From: Pseudomonadota bacterium
Lineage (GTDB): Bacteria > Pseudomonadota > Alphaproteobacteria > Reyranellales > Reyranellaceae
DNA length: 30,538 bases
Assembly: GCA_023386865.1 (NCBI GenBank)
Contig: JAEWIV010000538.1
Location: forward strand, 1-30,538
Direction of reading: 5' to 3'
Part shown: one piece after another, positions 19,265 through 27,522 of the stretch
How the letters are laid out: each line of letters begins with the position of its first letter
Numbering within the stretch: the first letter of the stretch is position 1
Notes under the pieces: model-generated
The model's database searches: none
What the model was told of the DNA's origin: nothing
The model's input: the letters and a program-made list of their open reading frames with translations, nothing else
Program-made: the position numbers and the translations under genes

Positions 19265-21091
19265 TCAGCGGGCGTGACTTTGGACGACTTGCAGGAAGGC
19301 CGCGCCGTAGCGCTCCAGCTTGGCGTCGCCGACGCCGTGGATCTCACGGAAGGCGCGGGCGCTGGTCGGGCGGTGGGCGGCAAGCTCCGCCAGGGTCCGG
19401 TCGGAGAACACGACGTAGGCCGGCACCTTCTGTTCCTGGGCGAGCGTGGTGCGTAGCGCCTTCAACGCTTCGAACAGGGCGGAGTCGGCCTCGCCGACGA
19501 CGGCCGATGCCGCCGCCACCTTGCGGTCTCGCTTCGAGCCCTTGCCCGCAGCGCCTGCCGCGGTGTCCTTGCGCAGCTCGATCGTCGCCTTGCCCTTCAG
19601 CACCTGCCAGCCTTCGTCGGTCACCCACCAGCGGCCATGCTCCATCAGGTCCTGGGCGATCAGGCCGGTGGCCGAGAGCTGGCGGAAGATCGACCGCCAT
19701 TCGCCGGCCTTGCGGTTGGCGCCGACGCCGAAGGTCGGCAGGCGGTCGTGATCGAACTTCAGGATGTTCTCTGTGCGCTCGCCCAGCAACAGCGACACCA
19801 GATGCTCCATGCCGAAACGCTCGCCCGTGCGGACGATGGCCGACATCGCCTTCTGTGCTTCGATCGTGCCGTCGAAGAGCTCGACTCCTTCCTGGCAGAG
19901 ATCGCAGTTGCCGCAGGGCTGCGAGGCTTCGCCGAAATAGGCGAGCAGCGTCTGGCGCCGGCAGCGCGGCGCCTCGGCCAGCGCCAGCAGGGCGCCGAGA
20001 CGCTGGCGCTCGATGCGCTTGCGCTCGTCGGGCTGCTCGCCTTGCTCGATCTGGAGCCGGCGCAGCTGCATGTCACCCAGGCTGTAGAGAGTGAGGGTGT
20101 CCGCGGGCAGCCCGTCGCGCCCGGCGCGGCCGATCTCCTGATAGTAGGCCTCGACATTGGCCGGCAGGTCGGCATGGCATACGAATCGCACGTCCGGCTT
20201 GTCGATGCCCATGCCGAACGCGACGGTCGCGGTCATCACCACGCCGTCCTGCTGCTGGAAGGTGTCCTGGTTGGCGTCGCGCACCGCCTTGTCGAGTCCG
20301 GCGTGATAGGGCAGCGCGTTGATGCCGGCGGCCTTCAGCGCGTCGGCGAGCTCCTCGACCTTGCGCCGCGAGGCGCAGTAGACGATGCCGCTCTCGGCCT
20401 CGTGGCTGCGCACGAACGAAAGCACCTGGCGCGACGAGCGCTCCTTGGGCTTGAAGGCGAGCCTGAGGTTCGGTCGGTCAAAGCTCCTGACAAAGACCCG
20501 CGGCGGCGCGCCGAACAGCTTGTCGACGATGTCGTTGCGGGTGGGTGCGTCGGCCGTCGCGGTGAAAGCGAGGATTTGCAGCCGACCGCCGATCTGCCGT
20601 GCGACGCTGCCCAAGCTGAGGTATTCGGGGCGGAAGTCGTGGCCCCATTGAGAGACGCAATGGGCCTCGTCGATCGCCATCATCGACACGTCGCTTTCGG
20701 CCAGCATCTCGACGGTATCGGGCCGCGCCAGCCGCTCCGGCGCGACATAGAGCAGGCGAAGCTCGCGGCGACGCAGCAGGCCCATCACGCGCGCGTTCTC
20801 GGCGGGCTCGTTGCTCGAATTCAGGCTGCCGGCGGCGACGCCCGCCGCACTGAGCGCCCGCACCTGGTCGCGCATCAAGGCGATCAACGGCGACACGACC
20901 AGGGTCAGGCCGGGCCGGGCGATGGCGGGAAGCTGGTAGCACAGCGACTTGCCGCTGCCGGTCGGCATCACCGCCAGCACGTTCTCGCCCGCCAGCACGG
21001 CGTCGACGATCTCCTCCTGGCCGGGGCGGAAAGCGTTGAAGCCGAAGACCGAATGCAACAGGGCCGAGGCGTTGGCGCGGGAATCGAGCAT
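19265..21091 (-). CDS. recQ: ATP-dependent DNA helicase RecQ
   Basis: A 608-residue 3'-5' DNA helicase acting in recombination and replication repair. Walker A is MPTGSGKS (Lys48), the Walker B DEAH box is at 141-144, and the aromatic-rich loop SQWGHDFRP follows. Helicase domain 2 has QEIGRAGRDG (318-327). The zinc site uses Cys377, Cys393, Cys396 and Cys399. A winged-helix RQC region follows, then an Ala/Lys-rich linker (about 495-520) and a C-terminal HRDC domain (REIHGVGDAKLERYG). Length agrees with E. coli RecQ (609). It is upstream of the kaiC-like gene on the same strand, but the 156-base gap and separate promoter suggest independent expression. Confidence 0.96.
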   Translation of the reverse strand: MLDSRANASALLHSVFGFNAFRPGQEEIVDAVLAGENVLAVMPTGSGKSLCYQLPAIARPGLTLVVSPLIALMRDQVRALSAAGVAAGSLNSSNEPAENARVMGLLRRRELRLLYVAPERLARPDTVEMLAESDVSMMAIDEAHCVSQWGHDFRPEYLSLGSVARQIGGRLQILAFTATADAPTRNDIVDKLFGAPPRVFVRSFDRPNLRLAFKPKERSSRQVLSFVRSHEAESGIVYCASRRKVEELADALKAAGINALPYHAGLDKAVRDANQDTFQQQDGVVMTATVAFGMGIDKPDVRFVCHADLPANVEAYYQEIGRAGRDGLPADTLTLYSLGDMQLRRLQIEQGEQPDERKRIERQRLGALLALAEAPRCRRQTLLAYFGEASQPCGNCDLCQEGVELFDGTIEAQKAMSAIVRTGERFGMEHLVSLLLGERTENILKFDHDRLPTFGVGANRKAGEWRSIFRQLSATGLIAQDLMEHGRWWVTDEGWQVLKGKATIELRKDTAAGAAGKGSKRDRKVAAASAVVGEADSALFEALKALRTTLAQEQKVPAYVVFSDRTLAELAAHRPTSARAFREIHGVGDAKLERYGAAFLQVVQSHAR

Positions 21092-21199
21092 GTCTCGTCA
21101 CAGTAACGCCGAGCGGCGGTCGCTGGGGAGATTCTTGCTCCAACTTGTCAACAGTCTGCGGAGGGCTCGAGAATCGCCACGCCGGGGAGGAAGGCCCCG

Positions 21200-21973
21200 C
21201 TAGTGCCGCGCTGCCTGGCCGCCGTCCAATGTCATCACCACGCCGCTGATGTAGCTCGCGCGCTCCGACGCCAGGAACACGGCGAGGTCGGCGACCTCGT
21301 CGGGTTCGGCGGCGCGGCCGAACGGCATGTGCTTGGTGAGCTCGGGCCAGCGCTCGGGATCGCCGAACTTCTGTTCGGCTTGGCCGCGCAGCAGGGTGAG
21401 CATGCGGTCGGTGCGGGTGGCCGGCGGGTTGATGGCCACGACGCGCACGCCGTGATCGACGCTCTTCGAGCCGACGGTGCGGGTAAAGGCCATCAGGCTC
21501 GCATTGCCCATCGAGCCGGTGACGTAGTCGTAGTTATAGCTCTCGCCGGCGAGGCCGATGATATTGACGATGGCGCCCTTCTTGCGGGCATACATCTTCT
21601 CCAGCATGGCCCTGGTGGCATTGATGTAGCCGAAGACCTTGAGCTCCCAGGACTCCCGCCACTTGGGCTCCGTCATGGCGAAGATGTCGCCACGCGGGAT
21701 GGCGCCCGCGTTGTTCACCAGGATGTCGGCATGGCCCACCGCATCCACCACCGCGCGCACCGTGTCGCCCTTGGAGAAATCGGCGGGATGGATCTCGACC
21801 GGCACGTTGTGCCGCGCGCGGATCTTGTCCCGCGCCGCTTCGAGGGATTCCTTCGAGCGCGAGGCGATGTGCACGGCACAGCCTTCGCTGGCGAAGGCCA
21901 TGGCGCAGGCGAAGCCGATGCCGCGGCTGCCGCCGGTGATGAGGACCGTTTTGCCGGTGAGTTTCATATCCAT
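21200..21973 (-). CDS. Short-chain dehydrogenase/reductase with non-canonical active site
   Basis: A 257-residue Rossmann-fold SDR. The NAD(P) motif GGSRGIG (14-20) and NNAG (87-90) are intact, and a C-terminal GVVMTLDGGQ segment is typical. The catalytic tetrad is unusual. Tyr150 is present in YDYVTGSMGNASL, but the Lys four residues later is Ser154, the usual Ser region reads NIIGLAG, and the helix-4 Asn position appears to be Lys112 (LKVFGYIN). These substitutions define a divergent subgroup rather than decay, since the rest is well kept. Reaction unknown. ATG at 21973 has AAAGGAAA upstream. It is divergent from the GFA gene, separated by 62 bases. A weak CGGGG/CCCCG hairpin follows its stop at about 21183-21199. 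Confidence 0.9.
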   Translation of the reverse strand: MDMKLTGKTVLITGGSRGIGFACAMAFASEGCAVHIASRSKESLEAARDKIRARHNVPVEIHPADFSKGDTVRAVVDAVGHADILVNNAGAIPRGDIFAMTEPKWRESWELKVFGYINATRAMLEKMYARKKGAIVNIIGLAGESYNYDYVTGSMGNASLMAFTRTVGSKSVDHGVRVVAINPPATRTDRMLTLLRGQAEQKFGDPERWPELTKHMPFGRAAEPDEVADLAVFLASERASYISGVVMTLDGGQAARH

Positions 21974-22035
21974 TGGGCGTTTCCTTTCGGGTCCGACGTT
22001 ATCATAGGATGCTCGCCCGCACCGGAGGGACTCGG

Positions 22036-22449
22036 ATGATCAAAGGGAGCTGTGCCTGCGGCCGCGTCCGGTTCGAGATCGAAGCCGCGCGGTCGATGAC
22101 CCACTGTCATTGCGTGAATTGCCGCAAGCTCACGGCGGCAAGCGTCGCGACCTACGTCCACGTCGAGAAGGACAAGTTCCGCTGGCTCGCTGGCGAGGAC
22201 AACATCAGCACCTATGAATCCTCGCCGGGCAGCTTGCGCAAGTTCTGCCGGACCTGCGGCTCGATGGTTCCCGGGCAAGCGCCCTATCTCGCGACGGTCA
22301 GCATCCCGGCCGGACTGTTCGACGACGATCCCGGCGTGCGGCCGCGTCTGCACGTCTTCACCGCATCGAAGGCGCCGTGGCACGAGATCGCCGACGGCCT
22401 GCCGCAGCATGCGAAATGGGTGCCGGGCTTCGAGCCGAAGCAGACCTAA
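22036..22449 (+). CDS. GFA/CENP-V family zinc protein
   Basis: A 137-residue protein of the glutathione-dependent formaldehyde-activating enzyme (GFA/CENP-V) fold. The zinc ligands are readable: GSCACGRVRFE (Cys6, Cys8), HCHCVNCRK (Cys24, Cys26, Cys29) and FCRTCGSMVPG (Cys71, Cys74). GFA enzymes speed formation of S-hydroxymethylglutathione, but most family members lack a proven activity. The start has GGAGGGA upstream. Its TAA overlaps the stop of the convergent metallo-beta-lactamase gene by four bases (CTAA). No formaldehyde dehydrogenase is nearby, so a formaldehyde role is not supported by context. Confidence 0.92.
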   Translation: MIKGSCACGRVRFEIEAARSMTHCHCVNCRKLTAASVATYVHVEKDKFRWLAGEDNISTYESSPGSLRKFCRTCGSMVPGQAPYLATVSIPAGLFDDDPGVRPRLHVFTASKAPWHEIADGLPQHAKWVPGFEPKQT

Positions 22450-23339
22450 AGGCGATAGACGCTGTCGATCCCGGCCTTGCCGTCGTCGGTCTTCACGCGG
22501 CCGTCCTTCACCATCTGGATAAGGTGAGCCAGCATCGAGCGGCCGGCCGCAGCGTGCAGGTGAGCCGGCGTGTCGGCATAGTTCTTGGCGACCATCTGCG
22601 GGATGGTCTGCGGCCCGTCCTTGAGCCGCGCCATGATCTGCGCCTCGCGGCCCAGGCGATGCTCGATGTAGGACTGCACGAACGGGTTGGGATTGCGGAT
22701 CTCCGCGCCGTGCGTCGGGATGTAGAGCGTCTCGTCGCGCGGCAGGAGCTTGCGCAGGCTCGCAAAGTAGTCGGCCATGTTGCCGTCGGGCGGCGAGATC
22801 ACCGCCGTCGACCAGCCCATGACATGATCGCCCGACAGCAGCGCCTTCTCCTCCTTGAGCGCGAAGCAGAGATGGTTGGAGATGTGCCCGGGCGTATGCA
22901 CCGCCTCGACGTTCCAGCCGTCGCCCTGGACGACATCGCCGTCGTTCAGCTTGATGTCGGGTGCAAAGGAGAAATCGCCGAACTGCTCCGGCGTTTCGTC
23001 GCTTTCGGGCCGGGGATGCGGCCCGAAGGAATAGACCTTGGCGCCGGTCGCCTTGGCGAGCGCCGGCGTGGCCGGCACATGGTCCATATGTGTGTGCGTC
23101 ACCAGGATGTGCGTCACCGTCTCGCCACGCAGGGCGCGCAGGACGGCGTCGACATGCTCCGGCATGTCGGGACCCGGGTCGACCACCGCCACCTTGCCGT
23201 GGCCGATGATGTAGGTGCCGGTGCCCTTGAAGGTGAAGGGGTTGGGATTGTGCGCGACGACGCGGCGGATCAGAGGCGTCACCTCCATTGCCGTGCCGTA
23301 GTCGATCTTGAATTCCTTGATGAAGGGAATGCCTGGCAT
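22446..23339 (-). CDS. Metallo-beta-lactamase-fold hydrolase (LACTB2/glyoxalase-II-like)
   Basis: A 297-residue MBL-fold hydrolase with a complete dinuclear metal site: THTHMDH (His82, His84, Asp86, His87), His152 in HTPGHISNH, Asp171 in LSGDHVMGW and His210 in YIPTHG. After the core, residues 225-297 form a helical C-terminal extension (HRLGREAQIMARL) typical of the LACTB2-like branch, which includes nucleases and thioester hydrolases. The substrate is not identifiable. The ATG at 23339 follows the stop of the exported propeller gene by 8 bases, so the two are probably one transcript. The protein has no signal peptide and should be cytoplasmic. Confidence 0.9.
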   Translation of the reverse strand: MPGIPFIKEFKIDYGTAMEVTPLIRRVVAHNPNPFTFKGTGTYIIGHGKVAVVDPGPDMPEHVDAVLRALRGETVTHILVTHTHMDHVPATPALAKATGAKVYSFGPHPRPESDETPEQFGDFSFAPDIKLNDGDVVQGDGWNVEAVHTPGHISNHLCFALKEEKALLSGDHVMGWSTAVISPPDGNMADYFASLRKLLPRDETLYIPTHGAEIRNPNPFVQSYIEHRLGREAQIMARLKDGPQTIPQMVAKNYADTPAHLHAAAGRSMLAHLIQMVKDGRVKTDDGKAGIDSVYRL

Positions 23340-23347
23340 GCGGATCC

Positions 23348-25066
23348 TCAGGGCGCGGGCGGCGTCAGCTTGTAGAGCGCGTTGCGGATGTCGGAGCTGA
23401 CGTAGACGGTCCCGCCCGCGCCGACGGCGACGCCGGTCGGCACCAGTCCCGGCGGTCCGCCTGGATAAGGCGGCAGGCCGATGTCGAGGTTGGAGGCGAT
23501 CACCGTCTTGGCGCCGCTCGCGGGATCGATGGCGACCACGCGCTTCTGGCCGACCTCGGCCACGAAAAGGCGTCCGTCGGGGCCAACCGCGATGCCCTCG
23601 GGACCGGCGAGGCCGTCGGCCACGACCCGGCGCGCGCCCGTTGCGACATTGATCTCGCTCACCGCGCCGGCGGCAAGCTCGGTCATGTAGATCAGATCGT
23701 CCTTGCCGCGGGCCATCGCCGCCGGCCCGCGCAGCTCCTTCGCGACGATCGAGCGCTCCTTGCCGTCAGCGCTGACCTTGACGAGGTTCGAGCTCGCGAG
23801 CTCGGCGACGTAGATCGTGCCGTCGGCCGTCTCCAGCGCATCGACCGGCGCGGCGAACTCACCGAAGCTCGCCACCAGCTTGCCGGACCTGCGATCGACC
23901 TTCTCGACGGTGTTGGAGAACCAGCTCGTCAGCAGCACGTGCCGGGGCCCGACCGAGATGCCGAGCGGATAGGCATGCGTCTCGCCATGCACGCGGATCA
24001 CGTCGCGCACGGCGCCGGTCTGGCCGTCGACCGTGCGATAGCTGAAGACATCGGCGATATGCACCGTGTCCTTGCCGTTTTCCGAGACGACGGCGAGGTC
24101 GGCGGGAATGGCGAGCTTGCCCTCGACGATCGTCTTGTGCGCGCCGGTCTGCTTGTCGACCAGGTAGATGCCGTTGTCGGTCATCGAGCTGACGAACAAC
24201 CGGCCGCGCGAATCGAAGGCGAGGTTGTCGAGACCGGGTTTCATCGACGCCACCAGCTTCTTGGCCTTGCTGGTGAGGCTCACGCTCCAGATGCCGCCGG
24301 TGCCGGTGTCGACGACATAGACGTTGTCGCGGTTCTGCGGATCGATGTTCGCCGCCGCCGGGATCTTGAAGCCCTCGGCGATCACCTCGATGCCGCCGGT
24401 CTCGAGGTTGATCTTGACGATCTGGCCCTTGAACCAGAGCGGCCCATAGAGGAAGCCGTCGTCCTTGTGGATCTCGAAGCCGTTCAGGCCGCCCATCTTC
24501 TCGGCGATGCGGCGCAGCTCGGTGCGCGGGAACGGCTTGAAGTCGGGCTTGTCGACGTTCTTGAGATCTATCTCGTAGAGCGCGTCGCCGATGAACACCT
24601 CGGAAACGAACAGCCGTCCGTCCTTGCCGAAGGCCAGCGAATTCGGTCCGCCCATGCCGTTGGCGACCTCGATGATCTTGCCGTTGGGGCGGCGGATATA
24701 GACCTTGCCGAGCAGGAAGGCCGTCCAGGCCATGGTGCCGTCCTCGGCGAAGGCGATGTCGTCGGCCATGCCGATCGGCTCGCCGATGAAGCGGTCGACC
24801 TCGCCCGAATCGATCTGCACGCGGTAGATCGTCTGGCCGACCACGGAGCCGGCAAAGAGCTGGTCGTCCTTGTTGAAGGCAAGACCATGAACGCCGTGGA
24901 ACCACGAGCCCGCGACCAGGAACTGCGGTTCGTACTCCTTGGCGGCCGGCGGGGCAGGCGCAGCGGGCGGTGTCGTCGCCTGCTGGGCCAGGGCGCCGCC
25001 GATCATGACGCTGCCGATCAGGGCGAACGCCAGCGCGAGCGACGTGAAAATCCGGCCGCAGCCCAT
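23348..25066 (-). CDS. Exported NHL/SMP-30-like beta-propeller protein
   Basis: A 572-residue secreted protein. Residues 1-27 form a Sec signal peptide with a probable cut after GGALA, followed by an Ala/Pro-rich linker. The rest is a series of about 40-45-residue propeller repeats with the recurrent pattern DGRLFVSE, DGTIYVAEL, GPDGRLFVAEVG and GGTVYVSS, likely enough for two propellers. No catalytic metal residues are obvious, so ligand binding or a lactonase role are both possible. The start is fixed by GGAGGAAG just upstream of ATG; open frame continues upstream to 25582 but crosses the divergent CoA-transferase gene. It is followed by the MBL-fold gene in one unit. Confidence 0.87.
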   Translation of the reverse strand: MGCGRIFTSLALAFALIGSVMIGGALAQQATTPPAAPAPPAAKEYEPQFLVAGSWFHGVHGLAFNKDDQLFAGSVVGQTIYRVQIDSGEVDRFIGEPIGMADDIAFAEDGTMAWTAFLLGKVYIRRPNGKIIEVANGMGGPNSLAFGKDGRLFVSEVFIGDALYEIDLKNVDKPDFKPFPRTELRRIAEKMGGLNGFEIHKDDGFLYGPLWFKGQIVKINLETGGIEVIAEGFKIPAAANIDPQNRDNVYVVDTGTGGIWSVSLTSKAKKLVASMKPGLDNLAFDSRGRLFVSSMTDNGIYLVDKQTGAHKTIVEGKLAIPADLAVVSENGKDTVHIADVFSYRTVDGQTGAVRDVIRVHGETHAYPLGISVGPRHVLLTSWFSNTVEKVDRRSGKLVASFGEFAAPVDALETADGTIYVAELASSNLVKVSADGKERSIVAKELRGPAAMARGKDDLIYMTELAAGAVSEINVATGARRVVADGLAGPEGIAVGPDGRLFVAEVGQKRVVAIDPASGAKTVIASNLDIGLPPYPGGPPGLVPTGVAVGAGGTVYVSSDIRNALYKLTPPAP

Positions 25067-25119
25067 CCCGCTTCCTCCAACCCTTTTTGCGGCGCGGACT
25101 TTAGACCGGGCGACTGGTT

Positions 25120-25147
25120 TTGTAACGCCGAACCCATCGGCTACGAT
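25120..25147 (+). promoter_or_regulatory. Possible sigma-70-like promoter for the racemase-like gene
   Basis: TTGTAA and TACGAT are separated by 16 bases in the 115-base divergent region, about 35 bases before the downstream ATG. Each hexamer matches the consensus at four of six positions. Matches of this quality arise by chance, so the call is weak. Confidence 0.25.
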
Positions 25148-25181
25148 TGCCGCACTGGATGCATTCCGCAGGAGGGAAACC

Positions 25182-26336
25182 ATGGCAGGTCCGCTTTCGG
25201 GGCTGACGATCGTCGAGCTGGCCGGCATCGGCCCCGGCCCGATGTGTTCGATGATGCTGGGCGACATGGGCGCCGACGTGATCCGCGTCGACCGCACCAA
25301 GGCGCATGTCATGGATCGCCTGGCCGACCCGAAGTACGCCGTGCACAACAGGAGCCGTCGCTCGGTGTCGGTCGACCTGCAGAAAAAGGAAGGCGTCGAA
25401 GTCGTGCTTCGCCTGATCGAGAAGGCCGACGGCATCACCGAGCCGTTCCGCCCGGGCGTCGCCGAGCGCCTCGGTCTGGGACCGGACGTTTGCCTCGCCC
25501 GCAATCCCAGGCTGGTGTACGGCCGCATGACCGGCTGGGGCCAGGAAGGCCCGCTCGCCAAGGCGGCCGGCCATGACATCAACTATATTGCGCTCACCGG
25601 CGCGCTGCATGCGATCGGCGTCAAGGACAAGCCGACCCCGCCGCTCAACCTGGTCGGCGACTTCGGTGGCGGCGGCATGCTGCTGGCCTTCGGCATGGTC
25701 TGTGGTCTTTTGGAGGCACAGCGCTCGGGCAAGGGCCAGGTGATCGACGCCGCCATGGTCGACGGCGCCGCCCTGCTGCTGGGCGGCATCTACGGCATGG
25801 CGGGTGCGGGTCTGTGGAACACGGAAGACCGCGAGACCAACATGCTCGACGGCGGCGCCCACTTCTACGGCACCTACGAGACCAAGGACGGCAAGTTCGT
25901 CTGCATCGGCTCGATCGAGCCGCAGTTCTACGCCGAGCTGCTGGAGAAGACCGGACTGCAGGGAGAGAGCCTGCCGGCGCAGATGGACCGCAAGGCTTGG
26001 GCCCAGCTCAAGAGCCGGCTGGCCGGGATCTTCCGCACCAAGACGCGCGACGAGTGGTGCGCCATCATGGAAGGCACCGACATCTGCTTCGCGCCGGTGC
26101 TCACCATGAAGGAGGCCTCGCAGCATCCGCATGCCAAGGCCCGCGGCGCCTATGTCGACGTCTCGGGCTTCCCGCAGCCCGCCCCCGCACCGCGCTTCTC
26201 GCGCACCAAGGAGAGCATCAAGGGCCCGGCCGCCAAGCGCGGCCAGCACACCGAGGAGGTGCTGGGCCAGCGCGGCTTCTCGGCCAAGGAGATCGGCGAG
26301 CTGAAGGCTGCGGGCGTGGTGGGGCCGCAGCCATGA
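25182..26336 (+). CDS. Alpha-methylacyl-CoA racemase-like CaiB/BaiF (class III CoA-transferase fold) enzyme
   Basis: A 384-residue protein of the CaiB/BaiF family. It is closest by motif to alpha-methylacyl-CoA racemase, which epimerises 2-methyl-branched acyl-CoAs before beta-oxidation. The racemase residues are visible: His131 in AAGHDINYIALTGAL, Asp160 in LNLVGDFGGGGM and Glu245 in IGSIEPQFY. These correspond to the His126/Asp156/Glu241 set of the mycobacterial enzyme, with near-identical spacing. This favours racemase over a true CoA-transferase, whose catalytic Asp would sit elsewhere. The start has GGAGGGAAACC before ATG. It is divergent from the exported propeller gene. A 58-base palindrome fills most of the gap after its stop. 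Confidence 0.92.
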   Translation: MAGPLSGLTIVELAGIGPGPMCSMMLGDMGADVIRVDRTKAHVMDRLADPKYAVHNRSRRSVSVDLQKKEGVEVVLRLIEKADGITEPFRPGVAERLGLGPDVCLARNPRLVYGRMTGWGQEGPLAKAAGHDINYIALTGALHAIGVKDKPTPPLNLVGDFGGGGMLLAFGMVCGLLEAQRSGKGQVIDAAMVDGAALLLGGIYGMAGAGLWNTEDRETNMLDGGAHFYGTYETKDGKFVCIGSIEPQFYAELLEKTGLQGESLPAQMDRKAWAQLKSRLAGIFRTKTRDEWCAIMEGTDICFAPVLTMKEASQHPHAKARGAYVDVSGFPQPAPAPRFSRTKESIKGPAAKRGQHTEEVLGQRGFSAKEIGELKAAGVVGPQP

Positions 26337-26344
26337 CGCTCATT

Positions 26345-26402
26345 GGACCGCGGATCTCCAGGTCCGCTCATGATCATGAGCGGGGCTGGAGCCCCGCGGT
26401 CC
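26345..26402. repeat. 58-base gapless imperfect palindrome between two genes
   Basis: Two 29-base arms, centred exactly on TGATCA, match at 25 of 29 positions with no gap. The outer nine bases are GGACCGCGG/CCGCGGTCC and the inner ten bases (CCGCTCATGA) are also perfect. The element begins 8 bases after the racemase stop and ends 7 bases before the next ATG, so it fills the spacer. It resembles REP/palindromic intergenic repeats, probably present in more copies in the genome, which I cannot test. Confidence 0.8.
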
Positions 26403-26409
26403 GAAGACA

Positions 26410-27123
26410 ATGATCCGCGCCTTCGAGCTGGCGGTGCAGCAGCTTGGCGATCCCAAGCTGCGAGTCTTCATCTGGTGGTCGTTGCTGGTCAGCCTCGTGC
26501 TTCAGGTCGGCATCGCCGTGCTGGCGTGGTGGGGGCTGAAATCCTTTGCCACCTTCGAATGGAAGTGGATCAACGAAGCCATCATCTGGGCAAGCGGCGC
26601 CGGCGTGATCGTGTTGGCGCTGATGCTGTTCCCGGCGAGCTTCGGCATCGTGATCTCGATCTTCCTCGAGTATATCGCCGACGTCGTCGAAGCCCGGCAC
26701 TATCCGCAGTTGGGCAAGGCGCGCGGCATTCCGGTGTGGACCGGCATCTGGACGGGCGTGGTGTTCCTGGTGGCCGTGGTGGCGCTGAACCTCGTGATGC
26801 TGCCCCTCTATATCGCGGCGATTTTCATCGCCGGCCTGGGCGCGGTGCTGTTCTACGCCGTCAACGGCTGGCTAACCGGGCGCATGTACTACGAGCTGGT
26901 GGCGCTGCGGCGGCTCGGCCCGGCCGAGGTCAAGGCCTGGCGGCGCGCCAACTCGGGCACGCTCTGGCTGACCGGCATCGTAATCGTGTTCCTGGGCACC
27001 ATTCCGATCCTGAACCTGATCGTGCCGGTGCTGGGCGTGGCGGCCATGGTGCATGTGGCACAAACGCTCAAGCCGCCCCTTCCACCGGGCCGGGCCTTTA
27101 ATCCACCGGCGCCGCCGCGCTAG
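26410..27123 (+). CDS. EI24/CysZ-like integral membrane protein
   Basis: A 237-residue inner-membrane protein with hydrophobic segments at about residues 19-42, 58-82, 112-135, 136-156 and 190-220. The C-terminal stretch YYELVALRRLGPAEVKAW, followed by GIVIVFLGTIPILNLIVPVLG, matches the EI24 domain, shared with the sulfate permease CysZ. There is no sulfur-assimilation gene nearby, so sulfate transport is not supported by context. It begins 7 bases after the 58-base palindrome, with no clear ribosome site, and ends nine bases before the small exported protein gene. Confidence 0.85.
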   Translation: MIRAFELAVQQLGDPKLRVFIWWSLLVSLVLQVGIAVLAWWGLKSFATFEWKWINEAIIWASGAGVIVLALMLFPASFGIVISIFLEYIADVVEARHYPQLGKARGIPVWTGIWTGVVFLVAVVALNLVMLPLYIAAIFIAGLGAVLFYAVNGWLTGRMYYELVALRRLGPAEVKAWRRANSGTLWLTGIVIVFLGTIPILNLIVPVLGVAAMVHVAQTLKPPLPPGRAFNPPAPPR

Positions 27124-27132
27124 ACTACAGAC

Positions 27133-27522
27133 ATGAGACGGGGACTTGGGGCGTTGGGGGCCCTGCTGCTGGCCACGGGCTGCAGCCAGGACAGCCCGCC
27201 GCAATATTCATTGGCCGGCGGCGAAAAAGGCGTGTTCAGCTCGCGCAATGCCGGATCGCCGATCCCGCTCGACCGCATCAAGGGCCTCGACGAGAACCAG
27301 CTCGTCGCTCTGCTGGGCAACGGCGTCCTCGACCGCAAGGACGATCCGGCCCGCGCGCTGCGCTACCAGTCGGACGCCTGCGTGCTGTTCGTCTATCTCT
27401 ACCGCAAGACCGGCACGACTTGGCAGGCCGAGTTCGCCGACGCATACGACTTGCATCTGCGGCCGCTGCCGGTGGATCGATGCGCAGGGTCGGTGGCAGC
27501 ACAGAAGAAGCGGGCCGCCTGA
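27133..27522 (+). CDS. Small exported protein, probable lipoprotein
   Basis: A 129-residue protein with a short signal sequence (MRRGLGALGALLLATGC). The lipobox-like LATGC would put the lipidated Cys at residue 17, though Ala at -3 is not ideal. The mature part has LDRIKGLDENQLVALLGNG and SDACVLFVYLYRK. This pattern resembles the small helix-then-strand fold of SmpA/OmlA-type envelope proteins, but I do not recognise the family with confidence. It starts nine bases after the EI24-like gene and its 3' end overlaps the probable start of the oxidoreductase-like gene by up to 43 bases. Confidence 0.75.
   Translation: MRRGLGALGALLLATGCSQDSPPQYSLAGGEKGVFSSRNAGSPIPLDRIKGLDENQLVALLGNGVLDRKDDPARALRYQSDACVLFVYLYRKTGTTWQAEFADAYDLHLRPLPVDRCAGSVAAQKKRAA

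Noticed and set aside
19637..21106. 489-codon plus-strand frame opposite recQ
   Set aside because: Shadow of recQ, with no family motif and no ribosome site.
21092..21199. TTGACA on the minus strand upstream of recQ as a sigma-70 promoter
   Set aside because: No -10 hexamer lies at 16-18 bases; the nearest AT-rich match (AGAATC) is too close.
23939..25576. 545-codon plus-strand frame opposite the propeller gene and reaching into the racemase-like gene
   Set aside because: It crosses two real genes in a wrong frame and has no domain.
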